A stretch of 64,000 nt of DNA, from the NCBI GenBank assembly GCA_017428525.1, contig JAFRQQ010000004.1, positions 1 to 64,000 of the forward strand, written 5' to 3'. The translations under genes and the position numbers were made by a program. The DNA comes from Clostridia bacterium (GTDB lineage: Bacteria > Bacillota > Clostridia > Oscillospirales > Acutalibacteraceae). The notes beneath the pieces are model-generated. The model did no database searches. It saw only the letters and a list, made by a program, of their open reading frames with translations, and was not told where the DNA came from. The first letter of the stretch is position 1, and each line of letters begins with the position of its first letter. This document shows positions 32,464 through 40,492 of the stretch, in pieces.

Positions 32464-33596
32464 GCCAGCCCCAGCGCTTTGCAGCAATCCGCCACCGTGC
32501 GCTCCATCTCCGGCATGGCGCGCTCCATTTCAGCCACCAGCTTGAGCTGGGTGCGCGCGCGCACGAGATTGTGATCCGGATAGGCGGTTTTGAAATAGAC
32601 GTCGCCGTTCAGATAGTCGCCCAGGAACCGCATGCCGCATTCGAGCGTCATCAGCTTGGCGGAAAACGGCAGGCAGGCGATCTCCTTTGCCGTCAGACTG
32701 CGTCCGCAGGCGGAAAGGAAGCCGTCGGCATAGGCGGCGAAATAGGGGAGAGAGAAGCGCACCTTGTCGAGATCCGGCTCGTCCTCCGCGGCTGTGCTTG
32801 CGCCGAAGCGGATGCTGTCGCCGAAATCATAGAGCGAAAGCCCGGGCATCACGGTGTCCAGATCCACCACGCAGATCCCCTCGTCCGTTTTATTGTCAAA
32901 CATGACGTTGTTGAGCTTGGTGTCGTTGTGGGTCACGCGCAGCGGCAGCTCGCCGCGGTCGATCATGCCGACCAGCACGCCGCAGTCTGCCTCGCGCGCG
33001 CGGATGAAATCGATCTCCGCCTGCACGCCGGATGCCCGACCGGCGCGGTCTTCGGCAACGGCGCGGGTGAAATCGGCAAAGCGGGAAACCGTGTTGTGAA
33101 AATTCGGGATGGTCTCGGTCAGGCTGTCGATGGGATAATCCGCAAGCAGCTCCTGAAACGTGCCGAAGGCCTTCGCCGCGCGGCCGAACACCGCGGGATC
33201 CTCGACGGTCTGGTAAGAATGCGCGTCGGTGATATAGTTGTAGCAGCGCCAGAAGCCGCCGTCCTTTGCAATATAATAGGGCTTGCCGTCCTTCGCGGGA
33301 TAGACGAAGAGGCATTCCCGCTCTGGGTCGCCGCCGCGCGCGAGCACGGCCTTGCGCAGATGCGCGGTCACGCCCATCACGTTTTCCATCAGCGCCTCGG
33401 GCTGACGGAAGACATAGGTATTCAGCTGCTGCACGAGATAGCTGCGCACGCCGCCGTCCGGCAGGCGAAAGCGAAACACGAACGTGTCGTTGATATGGCC
33501 GTCGTTCAGCCGCGATTCCGATTCATAATCGCCCTCAAAGGTGAAGGCCGCAAGCAGCTCATTTACGAGCGCATCCATTTCAGTCAAAGTTTTCAC
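32460..33596 (-). CDS. Sugar kinase of the aminoglycoside-phosphotransferase fold (NahK-like)
   Basis: 378 residues from a GTG at 33596 that overlaps the upstream stop. Motifs: SRLNDGHINDTFVFRFRLPD (nucleotide loop), RVTHNDTKLNNVMFD (catalytic loop; Asp of HND and Asn) and CVVDLDTVMPGLSLYDFGD (metal-binding Asp of DLD). This combination, especially LNxGHIN and DLDTVMPG, is that of N-acetylhexosamine 1-kinases and their relatives, which phosphorylate the anomeric position of sugars freed from glycans. It sits between a CBM9-like protein and a small unknown, all overlapping by 4 bp. Substrate is inferred, not proven; the LNB pathway phosphorylase is not here. Confidence 0.78.
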   Translation of the reverse strand: MKTLTEMDALVNELLAAFTFEGDYESESRLNDGHINDTFVFRFRLPDGGVRSYLVQQLNTYVFRQPEALMENVMGVTAHLRKAVLARGGDPERECLFVYPAKDGKPYYIAKDGGFWRCYNYITDAHSYQTVEDPAVFGRAAKAFGTFQELLADYPIDSLTETIPNFHNTVSRFADFTRAVAEDRAGRASGVQAEIDFIRAREADCGVLVGMIDRGELPLRVTHNDTKLNNVMFDNKTDEGICVVDLDTVMPGLSLYDFGDSIRFGASTAAEDEPDLDKVRFSLPYFAAYADGFLSACGRSLTAKEIACLPFSAKLMTLECGMRFLGDYLNGDVYFKTAYPDHNLVRARTQLKLVAEMERAMPEMERTVADCCKALGLA

Positions 33597-34243
33597 GCCT
33601 CTCTTTCAGTATCCGCTTGAAACGGTTGCAGGTCGATCCGCCCGAAGCAGGCGGGATTGTGGAAGCCGAGCGCCTCGCTGTCCACGGGGAAGCAGGCGCC
33701 GTAATGCGGCGCGGCGGATCCGTCCGCGCACTTGTAGAAATTGCCGCGCAGCGTGCCCGCCGCGGTGTGATAGTCCGCGCCGAAAACGGCGGCAATCAGC
33801 GCGTCGGGCAGAAAGAGCTCGCAGCCCCAGACGCCCGCCGACCGGAACGCCCGGACCTCCGGGGCGAGCGGGGTCAGCTCCGCAAGGAAGCGCCGCCCTT
33901 CCCGGACTGCGCCGACCTGACAGAGAAACACGCCGGCCGGGTTGACCTCGAGATTGAGATACCGCGGATCGCCGGGCACCGGAGCGAGAAACAGCTCCAG
34001 GCAGCTGTCGGTCCAGACGGGGCCGTCCCGCTGCGTCACCTCGCAGCGCAGGGGCGCTTCGTCGCTTTGCAGCCGCGCAAACAGGCCGACGCGCGCGATG
34101 CCCCAGAGCTGCGCTGTGCTGTGCGGGCGGGCATAGCCGGGCTGCTCCCAGTGAAAATGATCGATCGCAGCGCGGGGAACGGCGTCCGGGCGCACCCGGC
34201 TGCGGTCGGCAAACAGCGGTGCGGAATAAACAGCATCTTTCAT
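33593..34243 (-). CDS. CBM9-like domain protein
   Basis: 216 residues from ATG 34243 (a GTG at 34273 is also possible; neither has a good ribosome-binding site). The whole protein is one carbohydrate-binding-module-9-like domain: VWTDSCLELFLAP, YLNLEVNPAGVFL and GNFYKCADGSAAPHYGACFP are the usual conserved strands. No signal peptide, so it is probably a cytoplasmic CBM9-type protein, as are many found with sugar-metabolism genes. Its stop overlaps the GTG start of the NahK-like kinase. Confidence 0.75.
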   Translation of the reverse strand: MKDAVYSAPLFADRSRVRPDAVPRAAIDHFHWEQPGYARPHSTAQLWGIARVGLFARLQSDEAPLRCEVTQRDGPVWTDSCLELFLAPVPGDPRYLNLEVNPAGVFLCQVGAVREGRRFLAELTPLAPEVRAFRSAGVWGCELFLPDALIAAVFGADYHTAAGTLRGNFYKCADGSAAPHYGACFPVDSEALGFHNPACFGRIDLQPFQADTEREA

Positions 34244-34252
34244 AGTGAAACA

Positions 34253-34280
34253 AGAACACCGGAGCGCTCGCACGCCCCGG
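34253..34280 (-). terminator. Terminator of ackA
   Basis: CACCGG ... CCGGTG stem followed on the minus strand by TTCTTGTTT, 15 bp after the ackA stop. Confidence 0.7.
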
Positions 34281-34294
34281 TGCAGGGAACAGGT

Positions 34295-35494
34295 TTACAT
34301 CGCTTCCAGGATCGCCATGGTGTCGCGGGCGATCACGAGCTCTTCATCGGTCGGAATGACGAACATGCGCAGCTTGGAGCCGGGCACGGAAATCTCGACT
34401 TCCTTGCCGCGAAGATGGTTCTTTTCCTCATCGATCTCCGTGCCGAGGAAGCGCAGGTTCTCCGCCACGCGGGTGCGATACTGCGGGTTGTTTTCGCCAA
34501 TGCCGCCGGTGAATACGACTGCGTCAATGCCGCCCATGGCAGCCGCAAAGCCGCCGATATATTTGACGAGCTGATGGCAGAGCATGGATTCCACGAGCTT
34601 GGCCATCGGGTCGCCTTCCTTGGCGCGGCCTTCGATCGTGCGGTTGTCGCTCGTGCCGGCAATGCCGAGCATGCCGCTCTTCTTATTCATCAGCGCATCC
34701 ATTTCGGCGGGGCTCAGGTTGCGCGACTGCATGATCGTGGTCACGATCGCCGGGTCGATGGAGCCGCAGCGGGTGCCCATGATGATGCCCTCGAGCGGGG
34801 TCAGGCCCATGGTGGTGTCATAGCACTTGCCGTCCTTCACAGCGCTGATGGAGGAGCCGTTGCCCAGGTGGCAGGTGACGATCTTCGTGCTTTCCGCCTT
34901 GCCGCCGAGCAACTCGATGCAGCGGCCGGCCACATAGCGGTGGCTCGTGCCGTGGAAGCCGTAGCGGCGGATGCCGTCCTTCTCATAGAATTCATACGGC
35001 AGGGCATACATATAGGCATAATCGGGCATGGTCTGATGGAAACCGGTGTCGAACACGGCCACTTGCGGCACGTCCATGATGGATTCGCAGGCCTCGATGC
35101 CCTTGAGGTTGGCGGGGTTGTGCAGCGGACCGAATTTGAAGCATTCGCGGATCGCGTCCTTGACCGCGTCGGTCACAAGCACGGAGGCCGAGAATTTTTC
35201 ACCGCCGTGCAGCACGCGATGGCCGACCGCGCCGATCTCATCCGTGGAAGCGATCACGCCGTGGTCGGGGCTCACGAGCGTTTCCAGCACCAGCTTGATT
35301 GCCGCGCCGTGATCCGCCATCAGATGCGCCGTTTTGATGTTTTTCGATTCATCCGCCGGCACCTTGTGCGTGAAAGCGGCGTTGTCGTCGCCGATCTGCT
35401 CGCAGATGCCCTTGGCAAGCAGCGTTTCGTTTTCCATATCAATCAGCTGATACTTGAGGGACGAGCTGCCGCAGTTGATCACCAGAATTTTCAT
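34295..35494 (-). CDS. ackA: Acetate kinase
   Basis: 399 residues, the normal length. N-terminal ILVINCGSSSLKYQLI (phosphate-binding), HRVLHGGEKF, VFDTGFHQTMP, RRYGFHGTSHRYV and GTRCGSIDPAIV are all diagnostic. Converts acetyl phosphate and ADP to acetate and ATP, the last step of acetate fermentation. The usual partner pta is not adjacent. It has its own promoter and terminator, and is divergent from tmcAL, whose product consumes acetate. Confidence 0.98.
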   Translation of the reverse strand: MKILVINCGSSSLKYQLIDMENETLLAKGICEQIGDDNAAFTHKVPADESKNIKTAHLMADHGAAIKLVLETLVSPDHGVIASTDEIGAVGHRVLHGGEKFSASVLVTDAVKDAIRECFKFGPLHNPANLKGIEACESIMDVPQVAVFDTGFHQTMPDYAYMYALPYEFYEKDGIRRYGFHGTSHRYVAGRCIELLGGKAESTKIVTCHLGNGSSISAVKDGKCYDTTMGLTPLEGIIMGTRCGSIDPAIVTTIMQSRNLSPAEMDALMNKKSGMLGIAGTSDNRTIEGRAKEGDPMAKLVESMLCHQLVKYIGGFAAAMGGIDAVVFTGGIGENNPQYRTRVAENLRFLGTEIDEEKNHLRGKEVEISVPGSKLRMFVIPTDEELVIARDTMAILEAM

Positions 35495-35543
35495 GTTGCA
35501 TCATCTCCGATTTTTTTACTTGATTTCATAAGCTAACTAGTAT

Positions 35544-35572
35544 ATTATATACGCAACGGAAGAATTTTTCAA
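35544..35572 (-). promoter_or_regulatory. Promoter of ackA
   Basis: On the minus strand TTGAAA (35572-35567), 17-bp spacer, TATAAT (35549-35544); GGAG lies before the start codon. Confidence 0.75.
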
Positions 35573-35628
35573 GAGGTTTGTTTGAGGAAACGCCGATTTG
35601 TTCAAAATCGGGCAAAAGGAGTGACAGA

Positions 35629-36816
35629 ATGAAGGCGGCCGGGCTGATTGCGGAATTCAATCCCTTCCATGCGGGGCATGCGCGTCTGATCGCGCAGATG
35701 CGCGCGTCCGGCGCGGATTGCGTGGTTGCCGTCATGAGCGGCAATTTTGTGCAGCGGGGCGAACCGGCGATGTTCAGCGACCGGCGGCGCGCGGAAACGG
35801 CGCTGCGCTGCGGCGTCGATCTGGTGCTGCAGCTGCCGGTGCCGTATGCGCTTGCGGGCGCGCAGCGCTTTGCCCGCGCAAGCGTGACGATGCTCGCTTC
35901 GCTCGGCTGCGCGGAATCGCTCTGGTTCGGCAGCGAATGCGGCGATCTGGCGCTGCTGCAGCGTGCGGCGGAGATCACGGCGCAGGCAGCGATGCAGCCG
36001 GCGCTGCGCGCGGGGCTCGATCGCGGGCTCTCCTTTGCGGCCGCGCGGGAAGCAGCGGTGCGCAGCATCGATCCGGCGGCGGCCGACGTGCTGCAAAGCC
36101 CGAATAATAACCTTGCGGTGGAATATCTGCACGCGCTGGCGGAAACCGGCGGCACGATGACGCCGCATACAGTCAGACGGACCGGCGCCGCCCACGACGC
36201 GCCCGTGCCCGCAGAAGGGGAGGCGAGCGCTTCTGCGATCCGTGCGCTGCTTGCGGCGGGGCAGGATTGGCAAAGCTATCTGCCCGCGGAGGCCGCCGCG
36301 GTGCTGTCGGCTGCGATCGCGGCCGGAGAAGCGCCTGTGCTGCCTGGCGCGTTTGACGGGATTGCGCTTGCCGCGCTGCGCCTTGCGCCGGACTTGGCTG
36401 CGCAGGCCCCGGACCGCTCCGAGGGCGTTGAGCACCGGCTGGCTGCCGGGGCGCAGTCGGCGACCTCGATCGACGCGCTACTGACCGCGGCCAAGACAAA
36501 ACGCTATCCGCTTGCGCGGCTGCGCCGCCTGCTCTGGACGTCGCTGATCGGCGTCACGGAAGCGGACGCTGCCTGCCCGGTGCAGTATCTCCGCCCGCTG
36601 GGCTTCACGCCCGCCGGCGCGGCGCTGCTCGCAGAAGTACGCGGCAAAACGGCGCTTGCGCTGCTGGCAAAGCCCGCGGATCTGCCTGATTTGACACCGC
36701 AGGCGCAGCGGCAGTTTGACCTGGAATGCCGGGCGGGAGATCTCTATGCGCTCGGTCAGCCCGTCCCCGGTCCGGCAGGCGCGCAGAAGCAGATGACGCC
36801 GCTGGTCATGAAATAA
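35629..36816 (+). CDS. tmcAL: tRNA(Met) cytidine acetate ligase
   Basis: 395 residues from ATG 35629 (AAAGGAG 8-9 bp upstream; earlier in-frame starts lack it). N-terminal nucleotidyltransferase fold: GLIAEFNPFHAGHARLIAQM, then VVAVMSGNFVQRGEPAMF, the HxGH-type and SGNFxQRG motifs of TmcAL (formerly YlbM/DUF795). The enzyme joins acetate to ATP and forms N4-acetylcytidine at the wobble position of elongator tRNA-Met. Helical C-terminal half. Divergent from ackA. Confidence 0.93.
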   Translation: MKAAGLIAEFNPFHAGHARLIAQMRASGADCVVAVMSGNFVQRGEPAMFSDRRRAETALRCGVDLVLQLPVPYALAGAQRFARASVTMLASLGCAESLWFGSECGDLALLQRAAEITAQAAMQPALRAGLDRGLSFAAAREAAVRSIDPAAADVLQSPNNNLAVEYLHALAETGGTMTPHTVRRTGAAHDAPVPAEGEASASAIRALLAAGQDWQSYLPAEAAAVLSAAIAAGEAPVLPGAFDGIALAALRLAPDLAAQAPDRSEGVEHRLAAGAQSATSIDALLTAAKTKRYPLARLRRLLWTSLIGVTEADAACPVQYLRPLGFTPAGAALLAEVRGKTALALLAKPADLPDLTPQAQRQFDLECRAGDLYALGQPVPGPAGAQKQMTPLVMK

Positions 36817-36820
36817 AAAA

Positions 36821-36862
36821 AGAGCAATGTCTGCCGCATTGGCAAGGCATTGCTCATTTTAA
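36821..36862. terminator. Terminator between tmcAL and the PPTase gene
   Basis: GAGCAATG (36822-36829) and CATTGCTC (36848-36855) with partly paired GC interior; A7 before and ATTTTAA after, so it serves both strands. The PPTase stop codon lies inside it. Confidence 0.8.
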
Positions 36863-37438
36863 TTCACACACTGCGCAGAGATAGTCAGGGTAGGAAGGAT
36901 GAAATCGGCAGACAGCCGCGGGATCCGAACAGGCGACCGTGCCGTCTGCGCCGACGGAGAATGAAATTTCCTGCTCGCGCCCCATCAGCCCCGTGCCGAT
37001 GCATTTGAAATAGGCCTCTTTCAGCGTCCAGATCTGCAGAAACCGCCGCGGGTCGTCGCCGATATAGTCCAGCTCCGCCGGCACGGCAATGCGGCGGGCG
37101 GCGTCGAGCCGCACCGGGCGCAGACGCTCGAGGTCCACGCCGATCTCACGGTCGGAGACCGCCATGGCCACCAGATCACCGCTGTGGCTCAGGCTGAATC
37201 GCAGCGGCGTGTCGGGGCAGAACGGTTTGCCGGCCGGGGTGCGCAGGATCGAAAGCGCGCTGCGTGCCATGCCGCTTTCTGCGGCAAGCACGTCGCGGCA
37301 CAGCGCGGCGGCGGCGATGCGCTGATTGCGGTGTCCCGTGTGCCCGCAGGCGAGAAGTTCCTCCTGCAGCGCGGGCGGCAGCGTGCGCAGCGCGGGTTCC
37401 GGCGCGCAGACGGAAACCCGGCGAAAAAAGATCAACAT
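36854..37438 (-). CDS. 4'-phosphopantetheinyl transferase (Sfp type)
   Basis: 194 residues, a little shorter than Sfp. Magnesium and catalytic motifs are intact: FSLSHSGDLVAMAVSD, GVDLE (Asp102, Glu104) and WTLKEAYFKCIGTGL (Glu141, Lys145). It loads the phosphopantetheine arm on acyl- or peptidyl-carrier proteins. No carrier-protein or NRPS/PKS gene is in the window; the nearest biosynthetic gene is the divergent acyl-CoA ligase. It may serve as the cell's general PPTase. Confidence 0.88.
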   Translation of the reverse strand: MLIFFRRVSVCAPEPALRTLPPALQEELLACGHTGHRNQRIAAAALCRDVLAAESGMARSALSILRTPAGKPFCPDTPLRFSLSHSGDLVAMAVSDREIGVDLERLRPVRLDAARRIAVPAELDYIGDDPRRFLQIWTLKEAYFKCIGTGLMGREQEISFSVGADGTVACSDPAAVCRFHPSYPDYLCAVCELK

Positions 37439-37440
37439 GC

Positions 37441-37510
37441 GGATTCCTCACAGTTTTCACAGGATTCTGAACTAATTTTACAGGATTCTCTGTTATTTTG
37501 CAAGGGATTT
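37441..37510. promoter_or_regulatory. Three (perhaps four) 21-bp tandem repeats in a divergent promoter region
   Basis: GGATTC occurs at 37441, 37462 and 37483, each unit 21 bp and ending in TTTT followed by n-C-A; a weaker fourth copy begins at 37504. Exact two-turn phasing between the PPTase and acyl-CoA-ligase genes suggests an array of protein-binding sites. Confidence 0.55.
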
Positions 37511-37514
37511 CCAC

Positions 37515-37543
37515 TTGAAAACGGCGGGAAAATATGATAAAAT
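37515..37543 (+). promoter_or_regulatory. Promoter of the acyl-CoA ligase
   Basis: TTGAAA at 37515-37520, 17-bp spacer, TAAAAT at 37538-37543, immediately downstream of the 21-bp repeats. Confidence 0.65.
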
Positions 37544-37617
37544 AAATTAATTCTGTAAATCAATGGCATTTTTTGTAACGCTTTCGCCGAATGCGGCGAA
37601 GAACGGGGGACAATCCA

Positions 37618-39255
37618 ATGAGCGAACAGATCCATGCAAAAGTCATGTATGACATTCCGGATTATCAGACGCTGAAAGAGATCATCGTTGTCGGCACACA
37701 GCGCGGCGGCGACAAGCTGATGTATAAGTTTCTGGATAAGAACAAACAGGAAGCGAGCCTGAATTACAATCAGACCTGGCGGCTGATCTGCGGCCTGGGC
37801 GCGTATTTCTATAAGCTCGGCCTGAACGGCGGCAAGAAGATCGCCATCATCGGCGAAAACCGCATCGAATGGATGCTGGCCTATTATGCCACGCTGGTCG
37901 GCGCGAACATCTCCGTGCCGATGGACTGCCATCTGCCGACCGAGGATCTGGCCGATCAGCTGATCCGCTGCGACTGCGACGCGCTGGTCTACACCGCGAA
38001 ATATGACGAGGCGGTAGCGGAATTCAAGGCGGATCCCGCCATGCCCGTGCGCGTCTATCTGCGCATGGAGGATTTTGACGATTATTACGCGGAGGGCTTC
38101 GCCATCGTTGACAGCGGCGACACGACCTTCCAGGACGCCGAGGTCAAAAAGGACGACCTGGCCTGCATCGTTTACACCTCCGGCACGACCGGCAAGAGCA
38201 AGGGCGTCATGCTTTCGCATTACAATATCGCAAGCCAGTGCGTGGCTTCCTGCCGCGTGCTCACCGGCGGCCACGCGATCGGCTTCCTGCCGCTGAACCA
38301 CACCTTCGCCTGGGTCAGCGCCCTGTTTGCGACCTATATCGTGCAGGAGTGGGGCTATCTCTGCGACAGTCTGAAGGATATCGCGGGCGATCTCAAGAAG
38401 TATCAGCCTTATAACTTCGCCGCGGTGCCGCTGGTGCTCGATACGATTTATGACCGCATCTGGCGCACGGCGCGCAAGATGGGCAGCGAAAAGAAGCTGC
38501 AGACCGGCCTGAAAATCAGCAACTTCCTCATGAAGCTCGGCATCGACAAGCGCCGCAAGATCTTCAAGCAGATCATCGACAATCTCGGCGGCAACCTGAG
38601 CATGATCATCTGCGGCGGCGCGAATCTCGATCCCAAATACGAGAAGGGCCTGTATGACCTGGGCATTCTGGTCGTCAACGGCTACGGCACCACCGAGTGC
38701 TCGCCGGGCGTGACCTGCAACACCCCCGCGAATCACAAATTCGGCAGCGTCGGCCGCCCGCTCGGCTGCTGCGATATCAAGATCCACGAGCCGGATGAGG
38801 ACGGCGTGGGCGAAATCTTCGTCAAGGGCGTCAACGTGATGCAGGGCTATTACGGCGAGCCGGAGGCGACGGCTGCGGCCTTTGACGGCGAATGGTATAA
38901 AACCGGCGACTACGGCCGCATTGATGAGGACGGCTATCTGTTCATCGTCGGGCGCAAAAAGAATCTGATCGTGCTCTCCAACGGCAAGAATGTCTCGCCC
39001 GAGGAGCTGGAGGACAAGCTCTCCTGCATCGATTATGTCAAGGAAGTGCTCGTTTACGAGGAGGACGAAAAGATCGTGGCGGAGTTCTTCCTCAACGAGG
39101 AGGATTATCCCGATGCGCGCAGCCGCATCAAGAATGACGTCAACGAATTCAACCGCAAGATGCCGATCTTCAAGAATATCGCCAAAGTCAAGGTGCGCGA
39201 TGATGAATTCCCCAAGACCACAACGATGAAGATCGTGCGTAAATACAACGATTAA
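37618..39255 (+). CDS. AMP-forming acyl-CoA ligase / adenylating enzyme
   Basis: 545 residues from ATG 37618. ANL-superfamily motifs in order: ACIVYTSGTTGKSKGVMLSH (phosphate loop, about 183-202), VVNGYGTTECSPG (aromatic/TE motif), YKTGDYGRIDEDGYLFIVGR (hinge Asp) and the catalytic C-terminal Lys in TTTMKIVRKY. The set is that of long-chain fatty-acid CoA ligases, although loading of a carrier protein instead of CoA is possible given the divergent PPTase. No signal peptide or membrane segment. Ends at a strong terminator. Confidence 0.9.
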   Translation: MSEQIHAKVMYDIPDYQTLKEIIVVGTQRGGDKLMYKFLDKNKQEASLNYNQTWRLICGLGAYFYKLGLNGGKKIAIIGENRIEWMLAYYATLVGANISVPMDCHLPTEDLADQLIRCDCDALVYTAKYDEAVAEFKADPAMPVRVYLRMEDFDDYYAEGFAIVDSGDTTFQDAEVKKDDLACIVYTSGTTGKSKGVMLSHYNIASQCVASCRVLTGGHAIGFLPLNHTFAWVSALFATYIVQEWGYLCDSLKDIAGDLKKYQPYNFAAVPLVLDTIYDRIWRTARKMGSEKKLQTGLKISNFLMKLGIDKRRKIFKQIIDNLGGNLSMIICGGANLDPKYEKGLYDLGILVVNGYGTTECSPGVTCNTPANHKFGSVGRPLGCCDIKIHEPDEDGVGEIFVKGVNVMQGYYGEPEATAAAFDGEWYKTGDYGRIDEDGYLFIVGRKKNLIVLSNGKNVSPEELEDKLSCIDYVKEVLVYEEDEKIVAEFFLNEEDYPDARSRIKNDVNEFNRKMPIFKNIAKVKVRDDEFPKTTTMKIVRKYND

Positions 39256-39267
39256 TCATCATCACAA

Positions 39268-39313
39268 AAAAAGAGCGAGGAAGCAGCCCGAACGGCAGAC
39301 TTCCTCGCTTTTC
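39268..39313. terminator. Bidirectional terminator
   Basis: AGCGAGGAAG / CTTCCTCGCT stem with A-run before and T-run after, shared by the acyl-CoA ligase and maf. Confidence 0.9.
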
Positions 39314-39317
39314 TATT

Positions 39318-39878
39318 TTATGCAATGCCCGCTGCGCGCAGCCGCCGCACAACCGCGGCGACCGGCAGGCCGACGATATTGAAATAATCGCCCTCGATGC
39401 GTTCCACCAGCGTGCATCCGCGCCCCTGAATGCCGTAGGCGCCGGCCTTGTCCATCGGCTCGCCGGTGGCGACGTAGGCGTCGATCTCCGCGTCGCTCAG
39501 CGGATAAAAGGTGACCCGGCTTTCCGCGAAGAAGGTTTCCGCTTCGCCGCCGCGCACAATGCAAACGCCGGTGATGACCGTGTGCGTCTTGCCGGAGAGG
39601 CGGCGCAGCATCGTCTTCGCCTGCGCGGCGTCATGCGGCTTGCCGAGCACGGCGTCGCCGTCGACCACAATCGTATCCGCGCCGAGCACCGGATCGTCCG
39701 GATGCGTTTCCGCCACGGCGCGCGCTTTTCTTTCGGCGGTCAGCATGGCGGCCTGCGCCGGCGGTGTGCCCGCGGGCACGGATTCATCCGCGTTGGAAAC
39801 GCAGACCGTGAAATCGACGCCGGCCAGCGTCAGCAGCTCCCGGCGGCGCGGGGATGCAGATGCAAGCAGCAGCGCCAT
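39318..39878 (-). CDS. maf: Maf-type nucleoside triphosphate pyrophosphatase
   Basis: 186 residues. LASASPRRRELL at the N-terminus, GADTIVV and the DKAGAYGIQGRG motif are diagnostic of Maf, which hydrolyses non-canonical or excess nucleotides (dTTP/UTP or m7GTP types) and is linked to septum control. The arginine-rich SPRRREL and DKAGAYGIQG form suggests the dTTP/UTP pyrophosphatase subtype, as in YhdE. Its start codon overlaps the stop of the NUDIX gene by 1 bp. Confidence 0.95.
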   Translation of the reverse strand: MALLLASASPRRRELLTLAGVDFTVCVSNADESVPAGTPPAQAAMLTAERKARAVAETHPDDPVLGADTIVVDGDAVLGKPHDAAQAKTMLRRLSGKTHTVITGVCIVRGGEAETFFAESRVTFYPLSDAEIDAYVATGEPMDKAGAYGIQGRGCTLVERIEGDYFNIVGLPVAAVVRRLRAAGIA

Positions 39879-40435
39879 CAGATCCGCCTCCCGAAGTCGC
39901 CCGTGCGCAGCAGCTCCGCCACGCGCAGCACGAGCGCCTGCGTTTTGCCGTCGCGCAACTCGCCGTTCATCACGCGGCGGACGGCTTCATCGACCGGCAG
40001 CTTCGTGACCTCGAGGTATTCGTCCTCATCGGGATGCATCTGCGTTTTGGTCAGGGCTTTTGCAAGATAAAGATGGATGATCTCGCCGCAATAGCCGGGC
40101 GAGGGGTAGAATTTGCCCATATCATAATATTCCGCCGCAATGCAGCCGGTTTCCTCCTCCAGCTCCCGCTTGCCGGCGAGAAGCGGGTCCTCGCCCGTCT
40201 CCAGCTTGCCGGCGGGCAGCTCGAGCAGGATTTCGCCGTAGGGATAGCGGAACTGCCGCACGAACAGCAGCTCGTTTTCCGCCGTGAGCGCCGCGACGCA
40301 GACGCCGCCGTTGTGCTCCACGACCTCGCGCAAGCAGGGATTGCCGTTGGGCAGCAGGGCGTCGTCGCAGCGGACCTTGATGATCCGGCCTTCATAGACG
40401 TAGTTTTTTGCAACCGTGGTTTCTTCCAGTTTCAT
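39878..40435 (-). CDS. NUDIX hydrolase, ADP-ribose pyrophosphatase type
   Basis: 185 residues from ATG 40435. The NUDIX box is complete: GKLETGEDPLLAGKREL followed by EEETG. Residues before it (FVRQFRYPYGEILLELPAGK) are the mark of ADP-ribose pyrophosphatases. It would cleave ADP-ribose or a related nucleoside diphosphate sugar. Transcribed together with maf, giving a two-gene nucleotide-cleaning unit. Confidence 0.92.
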   Translation of the reverse strand: MKLEETTVAKNYVYEGRIIKVRCDDALLPNGNPCLREVVEHNGGVCVAALTAENELLFVRQFRYPYGEILLELPAGKLETGEDPLLAGKRELEEETGCIAAEYYDMGKFYPSPGYCGEIIHLYLAKALTKTQMHPDEDEYLEVTKLPVDEAVRRVMNGELRDGKTQALVLRVAELLRTGDFGRRI

Positions 40436-40492
40436 GACAGCCTCCGAAACAGATGGATTTGCAGGTGCATAGAATGACACGGGGGGATGCAT

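Noticed and set aside
37441..37510. CRISPR-like array
   Set aside because: Units are 21 bp and contiguous, with no spacers and no cas genes.
36854..39255. Natural-product gene cluster suggested by the PPTase and adenylating enzyme
   Set aside because: No carrier protein, condensation, ketosynthase or tailoring gene is near; the ligase fits fatty-acid activation.
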